From NCBI RefSeq assembly GCF_032164335.1, contig NZ_CP134152.1, forward strand, positions 868,001 through 932,000: 64,000 nt of DNA, read 5' to 3'. The notes below the pieces were generated by a model. The model saw only the letters and a program-made list of their open reading frames with translations. It was not told the DNA's origin and did not search any database. How positions within the stretch are numbered: the stretch's first letter is position 1; each line of letters begins with the position of its first letter. Made by a program: the position numbers and the translations under genes. This DNA is from Winslowiella toletana. GTDB lineage: Bacteria > Pseudomonadota > Gammaproteobacteria > Enterobacterales > Enterobacteriaceae. Positions 45,141-58,689 of the stretch are shown piece after piece.

Positions 45141-45163
45141 CCGTCAGTGATATACACTGGCGG
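45141..45163 (+). other. Stem-loop at the predicted 5' end of lpxC mRNA
   Basis: CCGTCAGTG-ATATA-CACTGGCGG pairs over nine base pairs with a single G-U. It starts at about the first transcribed base if the promoter call is right and ends 30 nt before the lpxC start. It lacks a T-tract, so it is not an ordinary terminator for ftsZ. Confidence 0.6.
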
Positions 45164-45175
45164 TCGGATGAGTAA

Positions 45176-46111
<936 letters not shown>

Positions 46112-46403
46112 GCCTGAACTGACTATTACGACTGGTTGAGCTGGTACTCTCTCCGGCCAGTGAGGCCAGTCGTTCTATTATTTTTCCTCTTTCAGTAATC
46201 CCATCTACTGCCTCCAATGCCGCGTTACTGCCGGTTTTTCGTGTTTAGCTGCTGTTTTCTTGTGCAGATAACCGGACATTTCCCGCTGCGGATAGATATA
46301 TCCTGATGTCGACAGTGACTAATAATGGTAATATTTGGCCTCAGTAAAACTATTGATTTCAGTGACCCCAGCCGCAGAGGTTTGGGCGCAGTGGCGGAAA
46401 AAA

Positions 46404-46904
46404 GTGATCGGCATTCTTAATCGTTGGCGACAATTTGGCAGGCGTTACTTCTGGCCGCATCTCCTGTTGGGGATGGTCGCGGCGAGTTTTGGCCTGCCTG
46501 TCACCCATGCCAGCGAGCAGAGAAGCCCTGAAACGTCATCCAATAGCCTGACTATTGGTAAAGTCGCACGTTTTGACAGCCTGGCGCTGCTACAGGAAAG
46601 CGCACGTCGTCCGAACTTTAACGTCGATTACTGGCACCAGCATGCGATCCGCATCGTTATTCGCCACCTCTCTTTTGCCTTAACGCCACAGCATCTGCCG
46701 ACGGCAGAGCAGGCGTTACCGCTTGAAGTCCAGAAACTCGCGCTGCTCGACACGCTCAATGCGTTATTGACTCACGAGTCTCGTCCTCCGGTTATTATCC
46801 GTGATACTCCACGCCGTAATGAAGCGCTGCGCGCTGCTTATCACAGCGGTTTGTGGCTGGCGCAGGTTCAGGGCATTCGTGCCGGACCGGCTACTCTCGC
46901 CTGA
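46404..46904 (+). CDS. secM: Secretion monitor SecM
   Basis: Exported regulatory peptide whose ribosome arrest controls secA translation. The GTG at 46404 is chosen because [12 protein letters not shown] aligns with the E. coli start MSGILTRWRQFG, giving 166 residues (170 in E. coli). A long signal sequence follows ([18 protein letters not shown]). The arrest motif at 46839-46889 reads [17 protein letters not shown]. This keeps W155, R163, G165 and P166 of E. coli but has Tyr for F150 and Leu for I156. It lies 87 bp before secA. Confidence 0.92.
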   Translation: MIGILNRWRQFGRRYFWPHLLLGMVAASFGLPVTHASEQRSPETSSNSLTIGKVARFDSLALLQESARRPNFNVDYWHQHAIRIVIRHLSFALTPQHLPTAEQALPLEVQKLALLDTLNALLTHESRPPVIIRDTPRRNEALRAAYHSGLWLAQVQGIRAGPATLA

Positions 46905-46991
46905 ACGATTCAGAGCACAGCTCTACAAACTTAAATAATCAAAACAACGCTGTAAGCCGTATAAAAGCCCGGCTGGAGAGAAGTATTTATT

Positions 46992-49697
46992 ATGTTGACG
47001 ACAATTTTAACCAAGGTTTTTGGTAGCCGTAACGATCGTACTTTACGCCGTATGCGTAAAGCTGTAGATGCCATCAATAAGATGGAGCCGGAATTTGTAA
47101 AGCTTACTGACGATGAGCTGAAAGCCAAAACTGACGAATTCCGCGCGCGCCTGAAAAAGGGCGAAACCGTAGACAGCCTGATTCCTGAAGCTTTTGCCAC
47201 CGTACGTGAAGCCAGTAAGCGCGTGTTCGGCATGCGTCACTTTGACGTCCAGCTGCTTGGCGGTATGGTACTGAACGACCGCTGCATCGCGGAAATGCGC
47301 ACCGGTGAAGGTAAAACTCTGACCGCGACGCTGCCTGCTTATCTGAATGCGTTAAGCGGTAAAGGCGTACACGTTGTCACCGTCAACGATTATCTGGCAC
47401 AGCGTGATGCCGAGAATAACCGTGGGCTGTTCGAATTTCTCGGCCTGAGCATCGGTATCAATCTGCCAGGTATGCCAGCGCCGGCGAAACGCGAGGCCTA
47501 CGCCGCCGACATCACTTACGGTACTAATAACGAATACGGCTTTGACTACCTGCGTGACAATATGGCGTTCAGCCCTGAAGAGCGCGTACAGCGTAAGCTG
47601 CACTATGCACTGGTGGATGAAGTTGACTCAATTCTGATCGATGAAGCGCGTACCCCACTGATCATCTCCGGCCCGGCTGAAGACAGCTCTGAGATGTATA
47701 CCAAAGTTAATAAAATCATTCCTCACCTGATCCGTCAGGAGAAAGAAGACTCTGATACTTTCCAGGGCGAAGGCCACTTCTCGGTTGATGAGAAAGCGCG
47801 CCAGGTTCACCTGACCGAGCGCGGCCTGGTGAATATTGAAGAGCTGCTGGTCAGCGAAGGCATTATGGAAGAGGGTGAATCACTTTACTCGCCAACCAAC
47901 ATTATGCTGATGCACCACGTGACGGCGGCACTGCGCGCGCACGTGCTGTTTACCCGCGACGTCGACTACATCGTGAAAGACGGTGAAGTCATTATCGTTG
48001 ATGAGCACACCGGTCGTACCATGCAGGGTCGTCGCTGGTCTGATGGCCTGCATCAGGCAATTGAAGCAAAAGAAGGCGTTGAGATTCAGAACGAAAACCA
48101 GACTCTGGCTTCTATCACCTTCCAGAACTACTTCCGTCTGTACGAAAAGCTGGCTGGGATGACCGGTACAGCGGACACCGAAGCATTTGAGTTCAGCTCT
48201 ATCTACAAGCTGGATACCATTGTGGTGCCAACCAACCGTCCTATGGTGCGTAAAGATCTGCCGGACCTGGTCTACATGACAGAGAAAGAGAAGATCGATG
48301 CCATTATCGAAGATATCCGCGAGCGTACCGTTAATGGTCAGCCAATTCTGGTGGGTACTATTTCAATTGAGAAATCTGAAGTGGTTTCCCATGAGCTGGA
48401 ACGTGCGGGTATTAAGCACAGCGTACTGAACGCCAAGTTCCACGCCCGTGAAGCAGACATCGTGGCACAGGCCGGTCAGCCAGGCGCAGTAACCATCGCC
48501 ACCAACATGGCCGGTCGTGGTACTGATATCGTGCTGGGTGGTAGCTGGCAGGCAGAGATTGCCAATCTTGAAGCGCCAACGGCCGAACAGATTGAAGCGA
48601 TTAAAGCCGCGTGGAAAATCCGTCATGATGCCGTGCTGGCGTCCGGCGGTCTGCATATTATCGGTACTGAGCGTCATGAATCACGCCGCATCGATAACCA
48701 GCTGCGTGGTCGTTCCGGCCGTCAGGGTGACCAGGGTTCATCGCGCTTCTATCTGTCGATGGAAGATGCACTGATGCGTATTTTCGCCTCCGATCGCGTC
48801 TCTAATATGATGCGTAAACTGGGAATGAAACCAGGCGAAGCGATTGAGCATCCATGGGTAACCAAGGCGATTGCCAATGCGCAGCGTAAAGTAGAAAGCC
48901 GCAACTTTGATATTCGTAAGCAGCTGCTGGAATATGATGACGTTGCCAACGATCAGCGCCGCGCGATTTACACCCAGCGTAATGAACTGCTGGACGTGTC
49001 TGACGTGAGCGAAACCATTAACAGCATCCGCGATGATGTGTTCAAAACCACCATCGATACCTATATTCCGCCGCAGTCACTGGAAGAGATGTGGGATGTT
49101 GCTGGTCTGGAAGAGCGTCTGAAAAACGATTTCGATCTGGAAATGCCGATTGCTGAGTGGCTGGACAAAGAACCTGAGCTGCATGAAGAGACGCTGCGTG
49201 AGCGCATCATGGAGCAGGGCAAAGAAGTCTATCTGCGTAAAGAAGAAGTGGTTGGCACCGAGATGATGCGTAACTTCGAGAAAGGCGTGATGCTGCAAAC
49301 GCTTGACTCGCTGTGGAAAGAGCATCTGGCGGCAATGGACTACCTGCGTCAGGGCATCCATCTGCGTGGCTACGCGCAGAAAGATCCGAAGCAGGAGTAC
49401 AAGCGTGAATCTTTCGCTATGTTTGGCGCGATGCTGGAATCACTGAAATACGAAGTGATCAGCACCCTGTGTAAAGTGCAGGTGCGTATGCCAGAAGAAG
49501 TGGAAGCGATGGAAGAGCAGCGCCGCCAGGAAGCTGAGCGCCTGCAACAGCAGCAGCATTTAAGCCATGTCGACAGTGAGACTCTGGCAGCAGAAGAGCT
49601 GTCTGGCCAGACCGGTGAGCGAAAAGTGGGTCGTAACGATCCTTGCCCATGCGGTTCTGGTAAGAAGTTCAAGCAGTGTCATGGCCGTTTAGCCTGA
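46992..49697 (+). CDS. secA: Preprotein translocase ATPase SecA
   Basis: Motor of Sec-dependent export. The 901 residues match E. coli. Walker A is [13 protein letters not shown] (near 102), Walker [15 protein letters not shown] (near 205), with the helicase motif [12 protein letters not shown] (near 502). The C-terminal zinc and SecB-binding tail is [17 protein letters not shown]. The ATG has GGAGAG upstream. Its level is probably set by SecM arrest. Confidence 0.98.
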   Translation: MLTTILTKVFGSRNDRTLRRMRKAVDAINKMEPEFVKLTDDELKAKTDEFRARLKKGETVDSLIPEAFATVREASKRVFGMRHFDVQLLGGMVLNDRCIAEMRTGEGKTLTATLPAYLNALSGKGVHVVTVNDYLAQRDAENNRGLFEFLGLSIGINLPGMPAPAKREAYAADITYGTNNEYGFDYLRDNMAFSPEERVQRKLHYALVDEVDSILIDEARTPLIISGPAEDSSEMYTKVNKIIPHLIRQEKEDSDTFQGEGHFSVDEKARQVHLTERGLVNIEELLVSEGIMEEGESLYSPTNIMLMHHVTAALRAHVLFTRDVDYIVKDGEVIIVDEHTGRTMQGRRWSDGLHQAIEAKEGVEIQNENQTLASITFQNYFRLYEKLAGMTGTADTEAFEFSSIYKLDTIVVPTNRPMVRKDLPDLVYMTEKEKIDAIIEDIRERTVNGQPILVGTISIEKSEVVSHELERAGIKHSVLNAKFHAREADIVAQAGQPGAVTIATNMAGRGTDIVLGGSWQAEIANLEAPTAEQIEAIKAAWKIRHDAVLASGGLHIIGTERHESRRIDNQLRGRSGRQGDQGSSRFYLSMEDALMRIFASDRVSNMMRKLGMKPGEAIEHPWVTKAIANAQRKVESRNFDIRKQLLEYDDVANDQRRAIYTQRNELLDVSDVSETINSIRDDVFKTTIDTYIPPQSLEEMWDVAGLEERLKNDFDLEMPIAEWLDKEPELHEETLRERIMEQGKEVYLRKEEVVGTEMMRNFEKGVMLQTLDSLWKEHLAAMDYLRQGIHLRGYAQKDPKQEYKRESFAMFGAMLESLKYEVISTLCKVQVRMPEEVEAMEEQRRQEAERLQQQQHLSHVDSETLAAEELSGQTGERKVGRNDPCPCGSGKKFKQCHGRLA

Positions 49698-49706
49698 TAA
49701 TCCTTT

Positions 49707-49729
49707 CCTCCCCCGGCCTACGGGGGAGG
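49707..49729 (+). terminator. Hairpin between secA and mutT
   Basis: CCTCCCCCG-GCCTA-CGGGGGAGG is a perfect 9-bp stem starting 10 bp after secA and ending 23 bp before mutT. No T-run follows, so it may attenuate or stabilise and not fully terminate. Confidence 0.5.
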
Positions 49730-49752
49730 AGGATCAAAAAGGGAGTTGAACA

Positions 49753-50142
49753 ATGAAGCACCTGCAAGTTGCGGTCGGTATCATTCGCAATGCCAGTAAG
49801 CAAATCTTCCTCGCGCAGCGCTCAGCCAGTTCTCATATGGCCAATATGTGGGAGTTTCCCGGTGGAAAAATTGAAGCTGACGAAACTGCCGCGCAGGCAT
49901 TAAGCCGCGAGCTGTTGGAAGAGACCGGAATTGAGGTTACGACGGCGGTGCCTTTCGATACTGCCGATCATACTTATCAGGATGTTCGCGTAACGCTGCA
50001 CTTCTTTATGGTCGAAGGCTGGAACGGTGAGCCCTATGGCCGTGAAGGACAACCGATGCGCTGGGTGCCGCAAGCTGAACTGGTGGCGGAAGAGTTTCCA
50101 CCGGCGAACAGCCCGATTGTGGCACGGTTGCTGGCTGAATAA
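49753..50142 (+). CDS. mutT: 8-oxo-dGTP diphosphatase MutT
   Basis: Nudix hydrolase that removes oxidised guanine nucleotides. The 129 residues are full length. The Nudix box GX5EX7REXXEEXG is complete, beginning GGKIEADETAAQALSRELLEETG (given in part, residues 37-58). The ATG has GGGAG upstream. It is convergent with yacG. Confidence 0.97.
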   Translation: MKHLQVAVGIIRNASKQIFLAQRSASSHMANMWEFPGGKIEADETAAQALSRELLEETGIEVTTAVPFDTADHTYQDVRVTLHFFMVEGWNGEPYGREGQPMRWVPQAELVAEEFPPANSPIVARLLAE

Positions 50143-50160
50143 TTGCTTCACTGCCTGAAT

Positions 50161-50178
50161 GGCGGCGTTACCGCCGCC
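50161..50178. terminator. Hairpin between convergent mutT and yacG
   Basis: GGCGGCG-TTAC-CGCCGCC is a 7-bp GC stem in the 48-bp gap between convergent genes. There is no T-tract. Confidence 0.5.
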
Positions 50179-50190
50179 GCTTCAGAGCGA

Positions 50191-50397
50191 TCAATGACGA
50201 TTGATCTGCTCTTCGCTCCAGTCATCGCTATCTGACAAATCACCGCTACTGGCAATCCGCTTCTCTTCTGCCGCCCACTCACCAAGATCAATCAGCTGAC
50301 AGCGCTTACTGCAGAACGGCCGAAACTGGCTCAGTTCATCCCAGATCACATCTTTGCCACAGGTCGGGCAGTTTACTACGGTCACTTCATCTTTCAT
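50191..50397 (-). CDS. yacG: DNA gyrase inhibitor YacG
   Basis: Small zinc protein that binds GyrB and inhibits gyrase. The 68 residues show the four-cysteine site CPTC (near 10-13) and CSKRC (near 29-33). The acidic C-terminal tail is variable. It is the last gene of the coaE-zapD-yacG set. Confidence 0.95.
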   Translation of the reverse strand: MKDEVTVVNCPTCGKDVIWDELSQFRPFCSKRCQLIDLGEWAAEEKRIASSGDLSDSDDWSEEQINRH

Positions 50398-50409
50398 TAC
50401 GGCAAACCT

Positions 50410-51153
50410 TTAACAACAAGCCAGTTCAAAATCGAGTCGGGCAGGGACCTCACCGCGCTCACTGTCGAGAGGCAGAAAACGGATCGCATAACGGCTTTTA
50501 TGCCCCGAAACTTGTGGATACAGCGAATCTTCCAGCATCAGCTGTAAACGCAGCAGATCGGCTCCCTCGGCGTTATCCTGAAAGAAACCATTCAGGCTGG
50601 TGTGACGACGAAAAATCCCTGACTGACGAATCAAATCAAGCGTCAGAGTCAGCGCTTCACGCAGTGGAGCCAGTGAGTCCATCCAGATTGCTACCTGAGC
50701 ATCACGCACCGCTTGATCAACATGCAGCCAGATATGCAGCGTCGGCAGATCAAAACTACAACAGCCACCGGGAATACTCAGGCGCTGGCGCACCAGGCCA
50801 ATCAACCGGTCTTCCCGCAACAGCTGACCCATACGCGGCGCACCCATCAGCGTGGTCGAGCATTTTTTCAGGCGGCCGCTTAACGAATTAATCAGTTCCA
50901 TATCGACTCCCGGCACTTCTGCCCAGGATCGCAATTTTTGCTGCTGGCGCTCCAGCTCTTTCAGGATATCAGTACGCAGTTCACCGCGTTCAAAAACATC
51001 CAATAATTCAGCGGTATTGCGGAAGAAGGTCAGTGCGCCAAGGTGATCGGTAATCTGCTGGCTGGCCTGCAGCTGCTTGAGTAAAAATTCAATGCGTAGC
51101 CAGGTACGCATTTTTTCATTCAGTGGATGCTCAAAAAGAATCGTTGTGCTCAT
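50410..51153 (-). CDS. zapD: Cell division protein ZapD
   Basis: Cross-links FtsZ filaments by binding the FtsZ C-terminal tail. The start [14 protein letters not shown] (ATG at 51151-51153) gives 247 residues as in E. coli and removes a 20-residue basic extension. The conserved [16 protein letters not shown] and C-terminal RLDFELACC are present. It starts 4 bp after coaE. Confidence 0.96.
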   Translation of the reverse strand: MSTTILFEHPLNEKMRTWLRIEFLLKQLQASQQITDHLGALTFFRNTAELLDVFERGELRTDILKELERQQQKLRSWAEVPGVDMELINSLSGRLKKCSTTLMGAPRMGQLLREDRLIGLVRQRLSIPGGCCSFDLPTLHIWLHVDQAVRDAQVAIWMDSLAPLREALTLTLDLIRQSGIFRRHTSLNGFFQDNAEGADLLRLQLMLEDSLYPQVSGHKSRYAIRFLPLDSERGEVPARLDFELACC

Positions 51154-51157
51154 GCGG

Positions 51158-51769
51158 TTAATCCTGTTTCGCTGACGCCGCCAGCGCGAGATAACGCTGG
51201 TGTAATGCAGCAATAAGTGGCGCTACGCTTTCGGGTAACCCACTGTTATCAATGACATCATCAGCTACGGCCAGCCGCGCCTCACGCGTTGCCTGCGCAG
51301 CAAGAATTTTGTTAGCGTGTTCAAGGCTGATATTGTCGCGTGCCATGGTGCGGGCCAGCTGAATCGACGGCTCAACATCAACCACCAACACGCGATCCGC
51401 CAGCTGATGCAAATTGTTCTCTACCAGCAGCGGCACCACCCACAGGCTCCACGGAGACTGGCTTTCAGCCAGCTGGCGACGAGTTTGCTGATGGATTAAT
51501 GGATGAAGTAAATTATTCAGCCATAGTTTATCTGCCGGTTCGCTAAAAATACGCTGACGCAGGCTGGCACGATTCAGAGTGCCGTCGGCATTCAGCATTT
51601 CATCACCGAACTTTTCGCTAATAGCCTGTAATGCTGGCTGGCCAGGCTCCACCACCTGGCGGGCGATGACATCAGCATCGACCACATCAACGCCCAGTTC
51701 GGCAAAGGCATTGGCGATGGTGCTTTTTCCACTGCCGATGCCACCGGTCAGTGCGACGATATAGCCCAT
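51158..51769 (-). CDS. coaE: Dephospho-CoA kinase CoaE
   Basis: Last step of coenzyme A synthesis. The 203 residues compare with 206 in E. coli. The P-loop GGIGSGKST begins at residue 9 and the [13 protein letters not shown] substrate loop is near 33. It is the first gene of the set and divergent from guaC. Confidence 0.96.
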   Translation of the reverse strand: MGYIVALTGGIGSGKSTIANAFAELGVDVVDADVIARQVVEPGQPALQAISEKFGDEMLNADGTLNRASLRQRIFSEPADKLWLNNLLHPLIHQQTRRQLAESQSPWSLWVVPLLVENNLHQLADRVLVVDVEPSIQLARTMARDNISLEHANKILAAQATREARLAVADDVIDNSGLPESVAPLIAALHQRYLALAASAKQD

Positions 51770-51917
51770 AAACCCTATTCCAGATTAACTTGCGAAAATA
51801 AGTCATCATTCAGTCGGTTAATGCAATAACGAGCCTGAATTTTGAGGACCGGATCACAAGTGAGTTTCACAGGTAAATTTAAGGGATTGTAGCGTAAATA
51901 AAGCTGTTTTCGCAGTC

Positions 51918-51945
51918 TTGTTGTTGCGATTTTAGCGCGTATGAT
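51918..51945 (+). promoter_or_regulatory. Candidate guaC promoter
   Basis: TTGTTG (51918-51923), 16 bp, TATGAT (51940-51945), 67 bp before the guaC ATG in the divergent coaE-guaC region. Confidence 0.45.
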
Positions 51946-52011
51946 AGCTTCACTGGAGCTGGGCAGCAGCACCCGATCGTCAGATCGTCGCCACTAACCA
52001 GGAAATATGTC

Positions 52012-53052
52012 ATGCGTATCGAAGAAGATTTAAAACTGGGCTTCAAAGATGTTCTTATCCGGCCAAAGCGTTCCACGCTGAAGAGCCGCTCTCAGGTTGA
52101 GCTGGAACGTCAGTTCACCTTCAAACACTCAGCGATAGCCTGGTCAGGCGTTCCCATCATTGCCGCTAACATGGATACCGTTGGTTCTTTCCGCATGGCA
52201 GAAGCGCTGGCGTCATTTGATATTCTTACCGCGGTACATAAGCATTACAGCGTTGAGCAGTGGCAGGAATTTGTCGCGCGCGTCCCGGAAACTATCCTTA
52301 AACATGTGATGGTTTCAACCGGAACCTCTGAGGCTGACTTTATTAAAATGAAGCAGATTCTGGCACTCTCTCCGGCACTTAACTTTATCTGTATCGATGT
52401 GGCAAATGGCTACTCTGAGCACTTTGTTGAGTTCTTACAGCGCGCGCGTGAAGCCTGTCCGGGTAAAACCATCTGTGCCGGCAACGTAGTGACCGGTGAA
52501 ATGGTCGAAGAGCTGATTCTTTCCGGTGCTGATATTGTCAAAGTGGGCATTGGTCCTGGCTCAGTCTGTACGACCCGGGTTAAAACCGGCGTTGGCTATC
52601 CGCAGCTTTCGGCAGTGATCGAATGTGCTGATGCGGCGCACGGCCTGGGCGGCCAGATCGTCAGTGACGGTGGCTGCGCGGTGCCGGGCGATGTGGCGAA
52701 GGCCTTTGGCGGCGGAGCAGACTTTGTGATGCTGGGCGGTATGCTGGCGGGCCACAACGAATGTGAAGGCACGATCGTGGAAGAGAATGGCGAACAGTTT
52801 ATGCTGTTCTACGGTATGAGCTCGGAATCAGCCATGAAGCGCCATGTTGGCGGCGTTGCGCAATATCGTGCAGCAGAAGGCAAAACGGTGAAGCTACCGC
52901 TGCGCGGCCCGGTTGAGGATACAGCGCGCGATATTCTTGGCGGCCTGCGTTCAGCCTGCACATATGTTGGCGCGGAACGACTGAAAGAGCTGACCAAGCG
53001 CACCACCTTTATCCGGGTGGCCGAGCAGGAAAACCGCGTGTTTAACCGTTAA
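52012..53052 (+). CDS. guaC: GMP reductase GuaC
   Basis: NADPH-dependent conversion of GMP to IMP in purine salvage. The 346 residues compare with 347 in E. coli. The catalytic Cys lies in [11 protein letters not shown] (near 186), with the phosphate-binding [15 protein letters not shown]-like segment near 215. AGGAA precedes the ATG. Confidence 0.97.
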   Translation: MRIEEDLKLGFKDVLIRPKRSTLKSRSQVELERQFTFKHSAIAWSGVPIIAANMDTVGSFRMAEALASFDILTAVHKHYSVEQWQEFVARVPETILKHVMVSTGTSEADFIKMKQILALSPALNFICIDVANGYSEHFVEFLQRAREACPGKTICAGNVVTGEMVEELILSGADIVKVGIGPGSVCTTRVKTGVGYPQLSAVIECADAAHGLGGQIVSDGGCAVPGDVAKAFGGGADFVMLGGMLAGHNECEGTIVEENGEQFMLFYGMSSESAMKRHVGGVAQYRAAEGKTVKLPLRGPVEDTARDILGGLRSACTYVGAERLKELTKRTTFIRVAEQENRVFNR

Positions 53053-53064
53053 ATCCAACCGGCA

Positions 53065-53088
53065 GGGCGGCTTTATTTACCGCCGCCC
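53065..53088. terminator. Hairpin between convergent guaC and hofC
   Basis: GGGCGGC-N10-GCCGCCC with a T/A-rich loop fills almost the whole 37-bp gap and could end both transcripts. Confidence 0.5.
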
Positions 53089-53089
53089 G

Positions 53090-54289
53090 CTATCCCAGCG
53101 CATCCCCCAGTCCAAAAATCGGCAGATACATTGCCACCACCAGAATGCCAACAATTGCGCCAATCACCACCATCATCAGTGGCTCCAGCGTGGCGGCCAG
53201 ACTTTCGGCCAGTTCGTGAGTGTGCTCCTCATGCCACTGTGCGAGGCGCGCCAGTAATACATCCAGAGATCCCGCCTCTTCACCCACTTTGATCAGCTGA
53301 TGGCAAAGCGGAGTAAAAAGTTTATGTTGCACCAATGCCTGATGCAGCGGCTTACCCGCCGCAATATGCTGCTGAAGCTGGACGATTGCTTCGCGCCATA
53401 AACAGTGGCTCAGGGTGTTCTCCACCGCTTGCAAGCTTTGCAATAAGGTTAGTCCGGCGCGTTGAGTAAGCGTCAGGGTGGTATAGATCTGGCTGAGCTG
53501 ACTGCCGCGGTACAGCCGGGCGATCAGCGGCACGCGCAGCATCAGCCGTTGTTCGCTACGCTGCCAGCTGATGCGCTTTTTACGCTGGCTGCGCCAGAGT
53601 AAAGTGGTTGCCGCTATCGCCAGCGTCAGTGGTACAAAGCTGTTTTGCAGCAGCAGCGACAGCGCCATGACTCCTGCGGTAAAAGCCGGTAGCGGCGCAT
53701 CGAATACCGCATAGATTGAGACAAATTCCGGCAGCACAAATACCAGCATACCCACGGTGACGGCCAGTGCCACCGCCAGAATAAACAGCGGATAGCGTAG
53801 CGCTTTCACCACTTTTTTTTGCAGTTGTTGCTGGCGCTCCTGCTGGGTGGCCAGCTGAAAGCAGCACTCATCCAGCTGACCGGTAACCTCACCGACGTGC
53901 ATCAGGGCAGGGAACAGGGGTGGGAAAATTTCCGGCCAGCGGCTCAGTGCCTGGGAGAACGGTTCTCCCTGCTCGATCTTTGCCTGAATATCCAGTAACA
54001 GCGCCTGCCAGCCGGGATGCGGATGGCCTTCAGCCAACAGCTTTAGTCCCTGAGACAGCGTCATTCCGGCTTTCAGTAACGTTGCCAGCTGGCGAATTAG
54101 CATGATTTTTTGCTGCCATTGCCACTCGCCGGGACGATAGCTTTTACCTGCTTTGATACGCACCGGCGAGTGACCGGCATCCATCAGCGCTTGCATTACT
54201 GCCAGCGAACTTTGGCTCAGATGGGCACCTTCAATAAAGTCGCCTTTGGCATCAATAGCCTGCCAGCTAAACAGCGTATGTTTCGCCAT
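53090..54289 (-). CDS. hofC: Type IV pilin assembly inner-membrane protein HofC (PilC/GspF family)
   Basis: Platform protein of the type IV pilus or type II secretion type. The start MAKHTLFSWQAID (ATG at 54287-54289) gives 399 residues (400 in E. coli). It drops ten residues and leaves a 23-bp overlap with hofB. Two GspF domains are seen (about 60-185 and 265-385) with three membrane segments. The motif RQLATLLKAGMTLSQGL is near residue 65. Confidence 0.93.
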   Translation of the reverse strand: MAKHTLFSWQAIDAKGDFIEGAHLSQSSLAVMQALMDAGHSPVRIKAGKSYRPGEWQWQQKIMLIRQLATLLKAGMTLSQGLKLLAEGHPHPGWQALLLDIQAKIEQGEPFSQALSRWPEIFPPLFPALMHVGEVTGQLDECCFQLATQQERQQQLQKKVVKALRYPLFILAVALAVTVGMLVFVLPEFVSIYAVFDAPLPAFTAGVMALSLLLQNSFVPLTLAIAATTLLWRSQRKKRISWQRSEQRLMLRVPLIARLYRGSQLSQIYTTLTLTQRAGLTLLQSLQAVENTLSHCLWREAIVQLQQHIAAGKPLHQALVQHKLFTPLCHQLIKVGEEAGSLDVLLARLAQWHEEHTHELAESLAATLEPLMMVVIGAIVGILVVAMYLPIFGLGDALG

Positions 54290-55685
54290 CACAGGCACCC
54301 ACAATGCGGTTAACTTCATCCAGTGAGGTCTCGCCGCGATTTACCGCATGCAGACCTTCCGTGAACAGCGAGTTCAGCCCCTGCTGTTGTGCCAGCGTGG
54401 CGAGTTCATCCGGGGTGGCATTGGCCGCGATGGCTTGCTGCAGCGGCTCGCTGATCGGCAACAGCTCAAACAGCGCCAGCCGGCCGTAATAACCGGAAAA
54501 GCAGTGATCACAGCCGCTGGCTCGCCAGCTCTGCACGCTGCCTGACCAAAGCGCTGGCGGAAAATGGCTAATGACGTGATCCGGCTGGCGACAGTGCGTG
54601 CACAAACGCCGCACCAGACGTTGCGCAATCACCAGTTTTAACGCCGACGCCAGCAGGTAACCGGGAATACCCATCTGGCCGAGTCGCGTCAGCGTTTCAC
54701 TGGTTGAATTCGTGTGTAAGGTCGACAGCACCAGATGCCCGGTTTGTGCGGCTTTGATGGCAATTTCCGCAGTTTCACCATCGCGAATTTCCCCTAACAT
54801 AATCACATCCGGATCCTGACGCAGCAGCGCCCGCAGCACGCGATGAAAATCCAGCCCGGACTTGCTGTTGATTTGCGTTTGATTAACGCCCGGCAAAGGG
54901 ATTTCAACCGGATCCTCAACGCTGCAGAGGTTTTGCCCCGGATGATTTAACGCGCTTAACCCGCTGTAGAGCGTGAAGGTTTTGCCACTGCCGGTTGGGC
55001 CAGTGACTAAAATCAGCCCCTGCGGGCGTGCCAACGCCTCGCGATAACATTTAAGCGCTTCAGCGGGCATACCGAGTTTGTTAAGATCGATGGCGACGGT
55101 TTCACTCTGAAGCAGGCGAACCACCGCTTTTTCGCCAAAACGCGTTGGTAAAGTCGACAGCCGAAACGACTCGTTCTTCGCGTTCAGTTCAAGGGTAAAC
55201 TGCCCGTCCTGTGGCATACGTCGCTCGGCGATATCGAGATTACCTAATATTTTCAGACGGGCGATCAGCGAGGCGGTTACGCCATCATAGTTGCCTTTTA
55301 GCGGATGCAGCACGCCATCAATTCGCAGCCGCACGCGTAAACCGCTGGCTTGTGGTTCAAAATGGATATCGGAAGCGCGTCGCTGAACCGCGGCCAGCAA
55401 GATCTGATTGACCAGATCTACCGCAGAGGCGCTGTAGGTTTCGTCAGGCGCGCTTTCGCGCGCCATCTGTCGGGCCGGGTCAATCTGGCCATACTGCTCG
55501 ATACGTGCCTGCGGCCAGCAATCTACCGTCACTTCACACTGGCTGGCGAAGCGCAGTGCTTCAATCATCTGCGCATCCGCCGTTTCACTGACGGCCACAT
55601 GCAGCCGTTGTGCGCTGTGCTCAAGAATGATCGCCTGATAACGCTGGCAGAGTGTCTGAATCGTGCGTTGGTTTTCACTGTTCAT
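54267..55685 (-). CDS. hofB: Type IV pilin assembly ATPase HofB (GspE/PilB family)
   Basis: Cytoplasmic ATPase for pilin or pseudopilin assembly. The 472 residues show Walker A GPTGSGKT (near 230), the Asp box DPVEIPLPGVNQTQIN, Walker B DPDVIMLGEIRD (near 295) and a tetracysteine zinc site (CTHC and CDHC, about 370-410). It shares one base with ppdD (TGATG), so the operon is ppdD-hofB-hofC as in E. coli. Confidence 0.94.
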   Translation of the reverse strand: MNSENQRTIQTLCQRYQAIILEHSAQRLHVAVSETADAQMIEALRFASQCEVTVDCWPQARIEQYGQIDPARQMARESAPDETYSASAVDLVNQILLAAVQRRASDIHFEPQASGLRVRLRIDGVLHPLKGNYDGVTASLIARLKILGNLDIAERRMPQDGQFTLELNAKNESFRLSTLPTRFGEKAVVRLLQSETVAIDLNKLGMPAEALKCYREALARPQGLILVTGPTGSGKTFTLYSGLSALNHPGQNLCSVEDPVEIPLPGVNQTQINSKSGLDFHRVLRALLRQDPDVIMLGEIRDGETAEIAIKAAQTGHLVLSTLHTNSTSETLTRLGQMGIPGYLLASALKLVIAQRLVRRLCTHCRQPDHVISHFPPALWSGSVQSWRASGCDHCFSGYYGRLALFELLPISEPLQQAIAANATPDELATLAQQQGLNSLFTEGLHAVNRGETSLDEVNRIVGACDGETYAV

Positions 55686-56131
55686 CAGTTTATCGCCGTT
55701 ACGTCATCAAAACGGAACACATCATTACAGGCCTCCACCAGACTTGCCTGGCTGCTGCTACAGGCGCGCTGCCAGTTCATCCGGCCTTCAGTACTGTTCC
55801 ATACCGGATTTAACACCACGCTCAGGCCTGTCAGGCTCTCCTGCCCGACCAGCGTAATCACTCCGGCGGTTACCGCAACGCTCAGCACATAGCGGGAGCC
55901 GATACCCACCGGCACGCCGTTACTGCCGGCGCTACAAGTGGTGGTTGCGCCGCGCTCGACAGTACAGAGCTCCACGGCAGTTTTGTACGGCATCATGGTT
56001 TGCAGCATGTCGGTCAGTGCGGCTTTTTGCAGATAGTTTTGATAAGCCGGTATGCCTATCGCGCTGAGAATGGCGACAATTCCCACCACAATCATCAGTT
56101 CAATCAGGGTAAATCCGCGTTGCTTGTCCAT
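55685..56131 (-). CDS. ppdD: Prepilin peptidase-dependent type IV pilin PpdD
   Basis: Major type IV pilin-like subunit. The ATG at 56129-56131 gives 148 residues (146 in E. coli). A six-residue leader MDKQRG is cleaved before FTLIELMIVVGIVAIL, with Phe+1 and Glu+5 intact, followed by the hydrophobic helix. Four cysteines in the globular part are consistent with disulphides. The variable loop (residues about 75-125) differs from E. coli, as is usual for pilins. Confidence 0.95.
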   Translation of the reverse strand: MDKQRGFTLIELMIVVGIVAILSAIGIPAYQNYLQKAALTDMLQTMMPYKTAVELCTVERGATTTCSAGSNGVPVGIGSRYVLSVAVTAGVITLVGQESLTGLSVVLNPVWNSTEGRMNWQRACSSSQASLVEACNDVFRFDDVTAIN

Positions 56132-56303
56132 CGCTGTTGCTCTCCTTAAGTTGTCAGAGGGCACCTTAAGCAGCCTGGATCTGATGCACCAGCAGCAAAG
56201 CAGTACGCTGCGAGAGAACTCGACAACCATTTTTGTCAGCAAGCAGCAGGTGACAGACGAAATGGAAGCCACTTCGCAAATTAACGGCAGGGTATCAGCG
56301 AGA

Positions 56304-56333
56304 CATCCGGGGGTGATCTGTCACTCCCGGATG
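56304..56333. terminator. 13-bp stem-loop between nadC and ppdD
   Basis: CATCCGGGGGTGA-TCTG-TCACTCCCGGATG pairs over 13 bp with one G-U and a four-base loop. It lies 10 bp past the nadC stop on the minus strand. The T-rich run (TACTTTTTG) is on the nadC side and not after the stem, so it is not a classical terminator for nadC. Confidence 0.5.
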
Positions 56334-56343
56334 ACAAAAAGTA

Positions 56344-58630
<2,287 letters not shown>

Positions 58631-58689
58631 ACTCGCCGCTAAAAAAACCGTGCTACTCTGAGGAAAAGTCGGTGACAGGAGGGAAGGGC

